Below, piece by piece: positions 7,449 to 12,736 of a DNA stretch of 12,736 nucleotides. Location: positions 1-12,736 of the forward strand of contig WGAE01000098.1 in assembly GCA_015489185.1 (NCBI GenBank), in the 5' to 3' direction. The DNA is from Campylobacterales bacterium. GTDB lineage: Bacteria > Campylobacterota > Campylobacteria > Campylobacterales > QNZT01. The notes under the pieces were generated by a model. That model was given only the letters and a program-made list of their open reading frames with translations. It was not told where the DNA came from and ran no database searches. The translations under genes and the position numbers were made by a program. Position 1 is the first letter of the stretch, and the number at the start of each line of letters is the position of its first letter.

Positions 7449-8246
7449 TTAAAATTTGTAGTTAAATCCGATAGAAACGTAGGGAATCCACTTATATTTG
7501 TCTAACTCCTCCTGCAAAGAGACCATCCGCTCATCCAAATCTTTTTTGATTTCAGTTTCGATCTCCTGACGGCGATTTTCCACCTCTGTCTTAATCTGCT
7601 GAATTTTCGCCTGCTTGGCGGGACCGTCGGGAATATCTTTTGTCTCTTCCGCGATACGCTTGTCGATATCAAGTGCGGCACCGTATTTAAGCGTATAACT
7701 CGCCTGTGCCGCCCCCTGATACGCAACCCCCAGATCAAACGTAAATCCCAGACCGCTTTTTTTATCAAAGGAGGTATCCCAGCCAAATCCCAGATACGGT
7801 GCGACAGGATCGAAATCGACTTTGGTCTGGATTGCACCCAATTCATCGACTTTATAGGAATAGTGCTTGTTGTTAAAATCAAATTCGATACGATCATTTC
7901 CCTGCGTATTTGGCGTGATATCTCCGTTGAGAACACTGTTGTTGACAATCATACCCGCAGCAATCTTGAAGGACCCTTCCCAGGGGTGATAATCCCCTAC
8001 CAGCATCCAGTCTTCCAAAGAGAGATCGAAATTGTATTTCGTTGTATCATCTTCGACTTCATAATTATTGAGACTAAACGTATCATATCCCGCTCGAAGT
8101 CCAAGCACATCATTCACTTTTGATTTGACCGTCCCGCCAAGTCCGAAAATACCTGCACGTGCACCTACAGATGTCCCCTGATATCCCCAGTTCGCATACG
8201 CCATTGTTGTAGCCAATACCGATGCCAAAACAACTTTTTTCACCAT
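7449..8246 (-). CDS. Outer-membrane beta-barrel protein with coiled-coil loop
   Basis: A 265-residue exported protein: signal peptide MVKKVVLASVLATTMAYA, mature end probably at Asn19. It has alternating amphipathic strands (VGARAGIFGLGGTV, LGLRAGYDTFSL, WMLVGDYHPW, FKIAAGMIVNNS, VAPYLGFGWDTS, GLGFTFDLGVAYQG) and a final strand WIPYVSIGFNYKF ending in the Phe expected for BAM-dependent insertion. I recognise the pattern as a small porin-like or surface barrel family of proteobacteria, with no assigned function. The unusual part is residues about 194-250, highly charged and heptad-like, inserted just before the last strand; by barrel topology this loop faces outside. The start is set by GAAAGGA 9 bases upstream. 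It is transcribed with ruvC upstream (56-base gap) or from its own leader. Confidence 0.82.
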   Translation of the reverse strand: MVKKVVLASVLATTMAYANWGYQGTSVGARAGIFGLGGTVKSKVNDVLGLRAGYDTFSLNNYEVEDDTTKYNFDLSLEDWMLVGDYHPWEGSFKIAAGMIVNNSVLNGDITPNTQGNDRIEFDFNNKHYSYKVDELGAIQTKVDFDPVAPYLGFGWDTSFDKKSGLGFTFDLGVAYQGAAQASYTLKYGAALDIDKRIAEETKDIPDGPAKQAKIQQIKTEVENRRQEIETEIKKDLDERMVSLQEELDKYKWIPYVSIGFNYKF

Positions 8247-8293
8247 GTTTTATGATCCTTTCAAGCATTGTTTGCTCTATATCGTCATAAAAC
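8247..8293 (-). repeat. Inverted repeat around the outer-membrane gene start region
   Basis: GTTTTATGA (8293-8285, minus strand) pairs exactly with TCATAAAAC (8255-8247), which fills the space between the Shine-Dalgarno GAAAGGA (8262-8256) and the ATG at 8246. The 29-base loop holds the ribosome site. The arms are AT-rich (two G-C pairs of nine), so the hairpin is marginal and could be chance. Confidence 0.4.
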
Positions 8294-8302
8294 AACAAAA
8301 GT

Positions 8303-8770
8303 TTACCGAATACGCTGGGCATGTGTCAGCGCAACCGCAATTGCATCGGTAATATCAAGCGGTTTTATTTCACGTTTGATACCTAGCAAGCGTTTTACCA
8401 TAAACGCGACCTGCTCTTTTTTCGCTTTGCCGTTTCCGGTAACCGCTTTTTTCACCTGTAGCGGAGTATATTCACTGAAATTGCCGATCTCCTGCAAAAC
8501 TTTCAAACTTAAAGCACCGCGAAACTGTGCAAGCTTGATAACCGTTTTGGGATTGTATGCGTAGAAAATATCTTCGATCGCCACTTCATCAATCTCTTTT
8601 CCCTGAATCACGGTATCAAATCCCTCTATCAACTCCACAATCTGATCCTGAAGATTTTTTTGGCGTATTTTAATCAACCCGGCTTCATGAAGTACGATTT
8701 TTCTTTCAGACTTCTCTAAAATCGCATAGCCGCAGTTGATACTTCCGGGATCTATTCCTAAAATAATCAT
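8303..8770 (-). CDS. ruvC: Holliday junction resolvase RuvC
   Basis: Dimeric endonuclease that cuts four-way junctions during recombinational repair, working with the RuvAB branch-migration motor. The 155-residue protein carries the four RuvC acidic catalytic residues at expected places: Asp7 in ILGIDPGSINCGYA, Glu66 in VAIEDIFYA, and Asp139 and Asp142 in PLDITDAIAVALTHA. QVKKAVTGNGKAKKEQV (105-121) is the conserved basic DNA-contact region. Length is typical (150-175). The start ATG follows AGGAAA 7 bases upstream. It diverges from dnaA across the first DnaA-box cluster, an arrangement known around the origin in several Campylobacterota. Its own leader contains three DnaA boxes, so DnaA could affect its expression. 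Confidence 0.95.
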   Translation of the reverse strand: MIILGIDPGSINCGYAILEKSERKIVLHEAGLIKIRQKNLQDQIVELIEGFDTVIQGKEIDEVAIEDIFYAYNPKTVIKLAQFRGALSLKVLQEIGNFSEYTPLQVKKAVTGNGKAKKEQVAFMVKRLLGIKREIKPLDITDAIAVALTHAQRIR

Positions 8771-8793
8771 TATTTTTCCTGTTTGATCAACAA

Positions 8794-9006
8794 TTATTCA
8801 CACTTTATTCACAATGTGAACAAGTAGGTCTCAGAGTTTACCTCACTTTAAACAAAAACCGTTTTTCACTGTTCACATGAAATGATGAATAAAATATTGA
8901 CCTTTTTCTCTTCTTTGAGCCAAAAGTTACCATAAAATCGCATAAAACAGACTTTTTAAAATTTATTTTGCTAAAATATTCACATTCGATATTTTCATGT
9001 GAATAA
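8794..9006. other. DnaA-box cluster upstream of dnaA (oriC1-like)
   Basis: Six DnaA boxes of the Campylobacterota type lie between ruvC and dnaA: TTATTCACA at 8794-8802 and 8805-8813 (plus), TTGTTCACA at 8815-8823 (minus), CTGTTCACA at 8869-8877 (plus), ATATTCACA at 8976-8984 (plus) and TTATTCACA at 8998-9006 (minus). The first two are spaced 11 bases start to start, and the second and third form a near-perfect 19-base palindrome. AT-rich DNA fills 8880-8980. No clear DnaA-trio is visible here, so this half may serve mainly for DnaA loading and for autoregulation of dnaA. Confidence 0.85.
8972..8977 (+). promoter_or_regulatory. Candidate -10 box of dnaA
   Basis: TAAAAT preceded by GC and by T-rich blocks at 8953-8957 and 8965-8969 resembles vegetative promoters of this phylum. 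Expected start near 8984 would place it between the DnaA boxes at 8976-8984 and 8998-9006, a natural arrangement for DnaA autorepression. A second TAAAAT at 8933-8938 is an alternative. Confidence 0.4.
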
Positions 9007-9017
9007 AGGAGGTGATC
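9005..9017 (+). promoter_or_regulatory. Extended Shine-Dalgarno of dnaA
   Basis: AAAGGAGGTGATC can pair over 13 bases with the 3' end of Campylobacterota 16S rRNA, much longer than for any neighbour. It precedes two consecutive TTG codons (9019 and 9022) and touches the DnaA box at 8998-9006. Confidence 0.8.
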
Positions 9018-9018
9018 G

Positions 9019-10350
9019 TTGTTGGCTGACCGTGTACTCGATCTCCTCAAAAGTGAAATTTCACCATCCGAATATAAGAAATATATATCAAAACTTCGTT
9101 TCGACGAAAAAAACTCAACCTCTGATAATGTCGTTTTTACGGCACCGAATAAACTTTTGACAGGTTGGATTCGCACAAAATATGCTGATAAAATTGCACA
9201 TATTTACGAATCACTGACCGGTACAAAACCTACCGTGAACATTGAGCATCGTTCTTTCACAGGAGATGTGAAAAAACAGGTTTCACAATCGACCCAGCCA
9301 AAATCCAAAACAGCATCTACAATCTTAAACACATCATATACTTTCGAAAATTTTGTTGTCGGTTCTTCCAATCAACTTGCGTTTGGAGCCGCACAATCGG
9401 TCGCAACCAATCCCGGACAACAATATAATCCTCTTTTTATCTACGGAGGAAGCGGTTTGGGAAAAACCCACCTCATTCAGGCAATCGGAAACTATGCGAT
9501 CAATCAAGGAGCTACGGTTATCTATACAACCAGCGAGCAATTTCTGAACGACTTTTTATACAATATGCGTAACCATACGATGGAACGGTTTCGCAAAAAA
9601 TATCGCGAATGTGATTTTCTTCTGATAGATGATATCCAGTTTCTTAGCAATAAAGAACAGACACAGGAGGAGTTTTTTCACACTTTCAACGAACTCCATC
9701 GCCTGCACAAACAAATCGTACTCACTTCGGACAAACCGCCCAAAAAGATCGCAGGTTTTGAAGAGCGCCTGACAACGCGGTTTGAATGGGGACTGATGGC
9801 AGACGTGCAACCCCCCGGGCTGGAAACAAAGATTTCTATCATTAAAAAGAAATGTGAACTTGACAATATCTATCTGGATGACGAAGTCATCAACTATATC
9901 GCCGCACATATGGAAGATAATATTCGTGAAATCGAGAGCGCAATTATCTACCTTAATGCCCATGCACAGCTACTTTCAAAACAAATTACCATCGACTTTG
10001 CCGCAGAAGTTATGAAAGATTTAATCAAAGAGCGTACAGTCAACATCACACTTGATGATATTATTCGGGTCATCGCACGTGAATTAAATATCAAACCGTC
10101 CGATATTAAATCAAGGAAACGGGCTCAGCCGATCGTCGAAGCGAGAAGAATCGGCATCTATCTCGCTAAAACACTCACACCGGAAAATAAGATGAAAGAT
10201 CTGGCAGAATTTTTCGGACTCAAAGATCATACTGCCGTTTCTCATGCAATGCGTAAAATTAATGAACTGTTGCAAACCGATGAAGATTTCAAAGTCAAAG
10301 TTGAAGAGCTTAAAAGTAAAATCACATCAACAAAAGGTGAATCACTGTGA
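9019..10350 (+). CDS. dnaA: Chromosomal replication initiator protein DnaA
   Basis: AAA+ ATPase that binds DnaA boxes, melts the origin and helps load the replicative helicase. In its 443 residues: domain I at about 1-70 (LADRVLDLLKSEISPSEYKK), short variable domain II at about 75-105, domain III with Walker A GGSGLGKT (143-150), Walker B FLLIDDIQF (200-208, Asp204-Asp205), and the RFEWG arginine-finger box near 253-257. Domain IV is the DNA-binding helix-turn-helix with the signature DHTAVSHA (403-410). Length is normal for the phylum. No ATG fits; translation begins at TTG 9019, or TTG 9022 immediately after, both behind an exceptionally strong ribosome site. The stop TGA lies inside a DnaA box (10346-10354) of the downstream origin half. 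Confidence 0.98.
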   Translation: MLADRVLDLLKSEISPSEYKKYISKLRFDEKNSTSDNVVFTAPNKLLTGWIRTKYADKIAHIYESLTGTKPTVNIEHRSFTGDVKKQVSQSTQPKSKTASTILNTSYTFENFVVGSSNQLAFGAAQSVATNPGQQYNPLFIYGGSGLGKTHLIQAIGNYAINQGATVIYTTSEQFLNDFLYNMRNHTMERFRKKYRECDFLLIDDIQFLSNKEQTQEEFFHTFNELHRLHKQIVLTSDKPPKKIAGFEERLTTRFEWGLMADVQPPGLETKISIIKKKCELDNIYLDDEVINYIAAHMEDNIREIESAIIYLNAHAQLLSKQITIDFAAEVMKDLIKERTVNITLDDIIRVIARELNIKPSDIKSRKRAQPIVEARRIGIYLAKTLTPENKMKDLAEFFGLKDHTAVSHAMRKINELLQTDEDFKVKVEELKSKITSTKGESL

Positions 10351-10460
10351 ATAAAAAACAACTCTTTACGCAATTGAAAATGACGGAATACAGGCCTGCA
10401 GAGAACTTTTTCACATATTCACCCACACCTACTACTGCTACTAAAAAAATAAATAATCCA
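10336..10460. other. Origin half between dnaA and dnaN (oriC2-like, probable unwinding site)
   Basis: Four DnaA boxes are visible: TGATTCACC at 10336-10344 and TTATTCACA at 10346-10354 on the minus strand, then TTTTTCACA at 10407-10415 and ATATTCACC at 10415-10423 on the plus strand, the last two sharing one base. They are followed by a short C-rich spacer (10424-10428), DnaA-trio-like triplets (10429-10443) and an A-rich tract (10444-10458). This order (boxes, GC-rich spacer, trios, AT-rich DNA) is that of the basal unwinding system defined in Bacillus and reported for Helicobacter-type origins. It makes this side the likely melting point. A CAGGCCTG palindrome (10391-10398) lies between the box pairs. 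Confidence 0.78.
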
Positions 10461-10475
10461 AGGGGAAGACGATGA
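10347..10475 (+). CDS. Possible small ORF overlapping dnaA and dnaN
   Basis: An open frame of 42 codons starts at GTG, overlaps the dnaA stop by GTGA (10347-10350), and ends in TGA that overlaps the dnaN start by ATGA (10472-10475). An AAAAGGTGA ribosome site at 10332-10340 is well placed. The predicted peptide is basic (five Lys, four Arg, two Glu, no Asp), starts VNKKQLFTQLKMTEYRP, has a Pro/Thr-rich middle (YSPTPTTAT) and ends NNPRGRR. I recognise no family. The same bases hold DnaA boxes and trios, whose repeats write the Thr-rich part, so the frame may be an accident of origin DNA. Tight coupling at both ends argues for translation; amino-acid composition is neutral evidence. Confidence 0.3.
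   Translation: MNKKQLFTQLKMTEYRPAENFFTYSPTPTTATKKINNPRGRR
10429..10443 (+). repeat. DnaA-trio motif
   Basis: Five consecutive triplets CTA CTA CTG CTA CTA, complementary to 3'-GAT repeats, begin 5 bases after the last DnaA box. Four of five are canonical. In characterised origins such trios guide a DnaA filament onto single-stranded DNA and set the melting site. An A-rich run follows directly. Confidence 0.72.
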
Positions 10476-11539
10476 TTATCAAAATAAACAAAAACGTACT
10501 CGAACATATGCTGGTGAATGCACAGAGTTTTTTAGACAAAAAAGATGCTTCTTCCATTACATCCCATATTCTTCTGTCTGTACTTGATGACAAACTTGAA
10601 ATCAAAGCAACCGACTTTGAAACCGGTATTACGATGTACTCACAAAATATTACCGTCGATCAACCGGGTATGGCCACCGCAAACGGAAAAAAGCTTTTAG
10701 ATATCGTCAAAATTCTCAAAGATGAAGATATTACACTTCGTACCGAAGATGATTTTTTGCATATACTACAAGAAAAATCGAAATTCAAACTTCCGATGTT
10801 CAATGCTGCAGAATATCCTGGTTTCCCACAAATTGACGACAAGGCGAAATTTGAAATCGAACCGTTACAGTTTTTACACTCCATCAAAAAAATCTCTCCG
10901 GCAATTGATACGAACAATCCCAAATATGAACTCAACGGCGCATTGATTGATCTGCAGGAAACAAAAATAAACTTTGTCGCAACCGACACAAGACGACTTG
11001 CCGTCGTTACCCTTGAAAATACAATTGAAAAAGAGACCGCTTTAATTATTCCCAAAAAAGCAATCGGTGAAATCCAAAAACTCTTTTTTGATGAAATGGA
11101 AATCTTTTATGATGAAAATACACTGCTGATACGCTCGGAAAACTTTATTTTCTTTACAAAACTGATCAACGGAAAGTATCCTGACTATCAGCGTATTATT
11201 CCTCATGAATATAAAGTAACATTCGAAATTGAGCGTGATCGTATGATGGATCACATCAAACAGATAGCCACCATCTCACAAGAGGTGAAACTGACGTTTA
11301 CCGCTGAATCCATCATTTTTGAAAGCCTGAATGAAGATAATATTGAAGCAAAAACGGAGATGCCCTTTAAAGCAAATCTGGAAGAGGAGATCATTCTGGC
11401 GGTAAATAGTCGTTATATACTTGACTTTTTAAGCCAAATAGAGCAAAATATGTTTAAACTTAGCTATAATGACGCCACACTGCCGTTTACGCTCCAGAGC
11501 GAAAATTTCATCACGGTTGTGATGCCGATTATGCTATAA
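10472..11539 (+). CDS. dnaN: DNA polymerase III beta subunit (sliding clamp)
   Basis: The homodimeric ring that tethers polymerase III and other clamp-binding proteins to DNA. The 355-residue product has the three repeated clamp domains: about 1-115 (MIIKINKNVLEHMLVNAQSF), about 120-235 (with ELNGALIDL and FVATDTRRLAVV, the latter a highly conserved clamp segment) and about 240-355. It closes with VVMPIML, matching the conserved C-terminal MPMRL motif that forms part of the peptide-binding pocket. Length is slightly below the enteric 366. ATG 10472 is preceded by AAGGGGAAG. It is separated from dnaA by 121 bases of origin-like DNA and from gyrB by 15, so dnaN and gyrB are almost certainly cotranscribed. 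Confidence 0.97.
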   Translation: MIIKINKNVLEHMLVNAQSFLDKKDASSITSHILLSVLDDKLEIKATDFETGITMYSQNITVDQPGMATANGKKLLDIVKILKDEDITLRTEDDFLHILQEKSKFKLPMFNAAEYPGFPQIDDKAKFEIEPLQFLHSIKKISPAIDTNNPKYELNGALIDLQETKINFVATDTRRLAVVTLENTIEKETALIIPKKAIGEIQKLFFDEMEIFYDENTLLIRSENFIFFTKLINGKYPDYQRIIPHEYKVTFEIERDRMMDHIKQIATISQEVKLTFTAESIIFESLNEDNIEAKTEMPFKANLEEEIILAVNSRYILDFLSQIEQNMFKLSYNDATLPFTLQSENFITVVMPIML

Positions 11540-11554
11540 CAAAAGAGGAAGAGT

Positions 11555-12736
11555 ATGCAAAAAGATTACGGTGCGAGTAATATTAAGGTCCTGAAAGGGC
11601 TGGAAGCGGTCAGGAAAAGACCGGGAATGTATATCGGCGATACCAATATCGGCGGTTTGCATCATATGATCTATGAAGTGGTTGATAACTCCATCGATGA
11701 AGCGATGGCGGGATTTTGTGACAAAATCACCGTTGAGATTACGCAGGAAGGTTCCGCAATTATCTCTGATAACGGGCGGGGTATTCCTGTCGATATTCAC
11801 CCTACCGAAAAGATTTCGGCGGCAACGGTTGTATTGACCGTACTGCATGCGGGAGGAAAATTTGACAAAGACACCTATAAGGTATCGGGTGGTTTGCACG
11901 GTGTCGGTGTTTCTGTTGTCAACGCTCTTTCAAAAAAGCTGATTCTTAAAATCAGCCGCGGGGGCAAGAAATATTATCAGGAGTTTGAAAAAGGTGTACC
12001 GACAATGCCGCTGGAGGAGGTTGGGACAACCAATCGTACCGGTACGACGATTGAATTTTGGCCTGATGATACCATTTTTGAAGTAACGGAGTTTAGTTAC
12101 GATATTCTTGCCAAACGCTTTAAAGAGCTTGCCTATCTCAATCCACGTATTACGATTACGTTTAAAGATCATCGGGAAGGGAAAGAAGAGGTTTACCATT
12201 TTGAAGGCGGTACGACACAGTTTGTCACCGATCTGAACAAAACGGATGCGATTACGAAGCCTATCCGAATAGAAGGAGCGCCGGAGGATATTGAAATCGA
12301 TATTGCGATGCTTTACAATACTTCCTATCATGAAAAGCTCTACTCTTTTGTCAATAATATTAAAACGCCCGAAGGCGGAACCCATGAAGCCGGTTTTCGT
12401 GCGGGGTTGACACGGGCGATTGTGAAATATGTCAACAATAACGCTTCACAGCGTGAAAAAGATACAAAAATTACCGGTGAAGATGTGAAAGAAGGGTTGA
12501 TTGCGGTAGTGAGTGTGCGTGTGCCCGAACCGCAGTTTGAAGGACAGACCAAAGGAAAACTCGGCTCTTCATACGTGCGTCCGCTGGTACAAAAGATTGT
12601 CAACGAATATTTGACAAAATATTTTGAAGAGAATCCGATTGAAGCCAAAGCGATTATGCAAAAAGCGCTTGCCGCGGCAAGAGGCAGGGAAGCGGCAAAG
12701 AAAGCCAGGGATCTTACGCGCCGCAAAGATACGATG
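11555..12736 (+). CDS. gyrB: DNA gyrase subunit B (N-terminal part, cut by window end)
   Basis: ATPase subunit of gyrase, which introduces negative supercoils ahead of forks. The frame starts at ATG 11555 behind AAGAGGAAGAG and stays open for 394 codons to the window edge; the full protein is about 770-800 residues in relatives. The GHKL ATP site is clear: catalytic Glu41 and Mg-binding Asn45 in EVVDNSIDEAMAG, Asp72 in DNGRGIP, the ATP-lid glycines of SGGLHGVGVSVVNALS (about 110-125), and the transducer-domain Lys335 in QTKGKLGS (331-338). The last residues enter the linker before the TOPRIM domain. Base use differs from upstream genes: the coding strand turns strongly G-rich. The 15-base gap to dnaN suggests one transcript. 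Confidence 0.97.
   Translation, partial: MQKDYGASNIKVLKGLEAVRKRPGMYIGDTNIGGLHHMIYEVVDNSIDEAMAGFCDKITVEITQEGSAIISDNGRGIPVDIHPTEKISAATVVLTVLHAGGKFDKDTYKVSGGLHGVGVSVVNALSKKLILKISRGGKKYYQEFEKGVPTMPLEEVGTTNRTGTTIEFWPDDTIFEVTEFSYDILAKRFKELAYLNPRITITFKDHREGKEEVYHFEGGTTQFVTDLNKTDAITKPIRIEGAPEDIEIDIAMLYNTSYHEKLYSFVNNIKTPEGGTHEAGFRAGLTRAIVKYVNNNASQREKDTKITGEDVKEGLIAVVSVRVPEPQFEGQTKGKLGSSYVRPLVQKIVNEYLTKYFEENPIEAKAIMQKALAAARGREAAKKARDLTRRKDTM

Noticed and set aside
7502..7948. 148-codon minus-strand frame inside the outer-membrane gene
   Set aside because: Shadow of the barrel gene in another frame; Arg- and Ser-rich translation with no domain or ribosome site.
8862..8870. TTTTTCACT as a further DnaA box
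   Set aside because: The conserved final A is missing; it overlaps the better box at 8869-8877.
8897..8902. TTGACC as a -35 element for dnaA
   Set aside because: The nearest good -10 (TAAAAT at 8933) is 30 bases away, far beyond the 16-18 base spacing.
9556..9963. 135-codon antisense frame within dnaA
   Set aside because: Lies wholly opposite the conserved AAA+ domain; Cys- and Phe-rich translation typical of an antisense shadow.
11930..12726. Two antisense frames within gyrB
   Set aside because: Both oppose conserved gyrase sequence and show no family features.
1..12736. Search for a mobile element, defence island, CRISPR array or RNA gene
   Set aside because: No transposase, integrase, direct-repeat array, tRNA-like cloverleaf or rRNA sequence was seen; gene content is core chromosomal.

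Overview
The window is core chromosome from a Campylobacterota (epsilonproteobacterial) organism, probably a free-living sulfur- or hydrogen-oxidising member near Sulfurimonas or Sulfurovum. This rests on gene content and order (flgD with two flgE-type genes, and ruvC next to dnaA-dnaN-gyrB), on DnaA boxes of the TTATTCACA type, and on the protein sequences read by eye. The genus is inference. I see no insertion sequence, prophage, CRISPR array, tRNA or rRNA, and no gene-free stretch longer than about 250 bases.

Layout. 34-3878 (+) is a flagellar hook block: flgD (hook cap and scaffold), a short FlgE paralogue, and the longer FlgE hook protein, which has its own sigma-54 type -24/-12 promoter. 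3924-4538 (+) is thyX, the flavin-dependent thymidylate synthase, behind a perfect TATAAT box and a 12-bp inverted repeat. It runs tail to tail, with an 11-base overlap, into a minus-strand series that reads ruvC, outer-membrane beta-barrel, pepD, lipoprotein alpha/beta hydrolase, exported rhodanese (8770 down to 4528). The rightward genes dnaA, dnaN and gyrB (gyrB cut by the window end) fill 9019-12736.

The replication origin is the centrepiece. DnaA boxes cluster on both sides of dnaA, the bipartite arrangement known from Helicobacter. The downstream cluster, between dnaA and dnaN, also carries a GC-rich spacer, five DnaA-trio-like triplets and an A-rich tract, so it is the better candidate for the unwinding site. 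The same 129 bases hold an open frame of 42 codons that overlaps dnaA by GTGA and dnaN by ATGA and has its own Shine-Dalgarno; it may be a missed small gene or a coincidence in origin DNA.

Several leaders are structured. The thyX and pepD ribosome sites lie inside hairpin arms that would form only on readthrough or upstream transcripts, and the outer-membrane protein start region is flanked by a 9-bp inverted repeat. These are the least conventional signals here. I found no evidence for a wholly new multi-gene system; most genes belong to well-known families.
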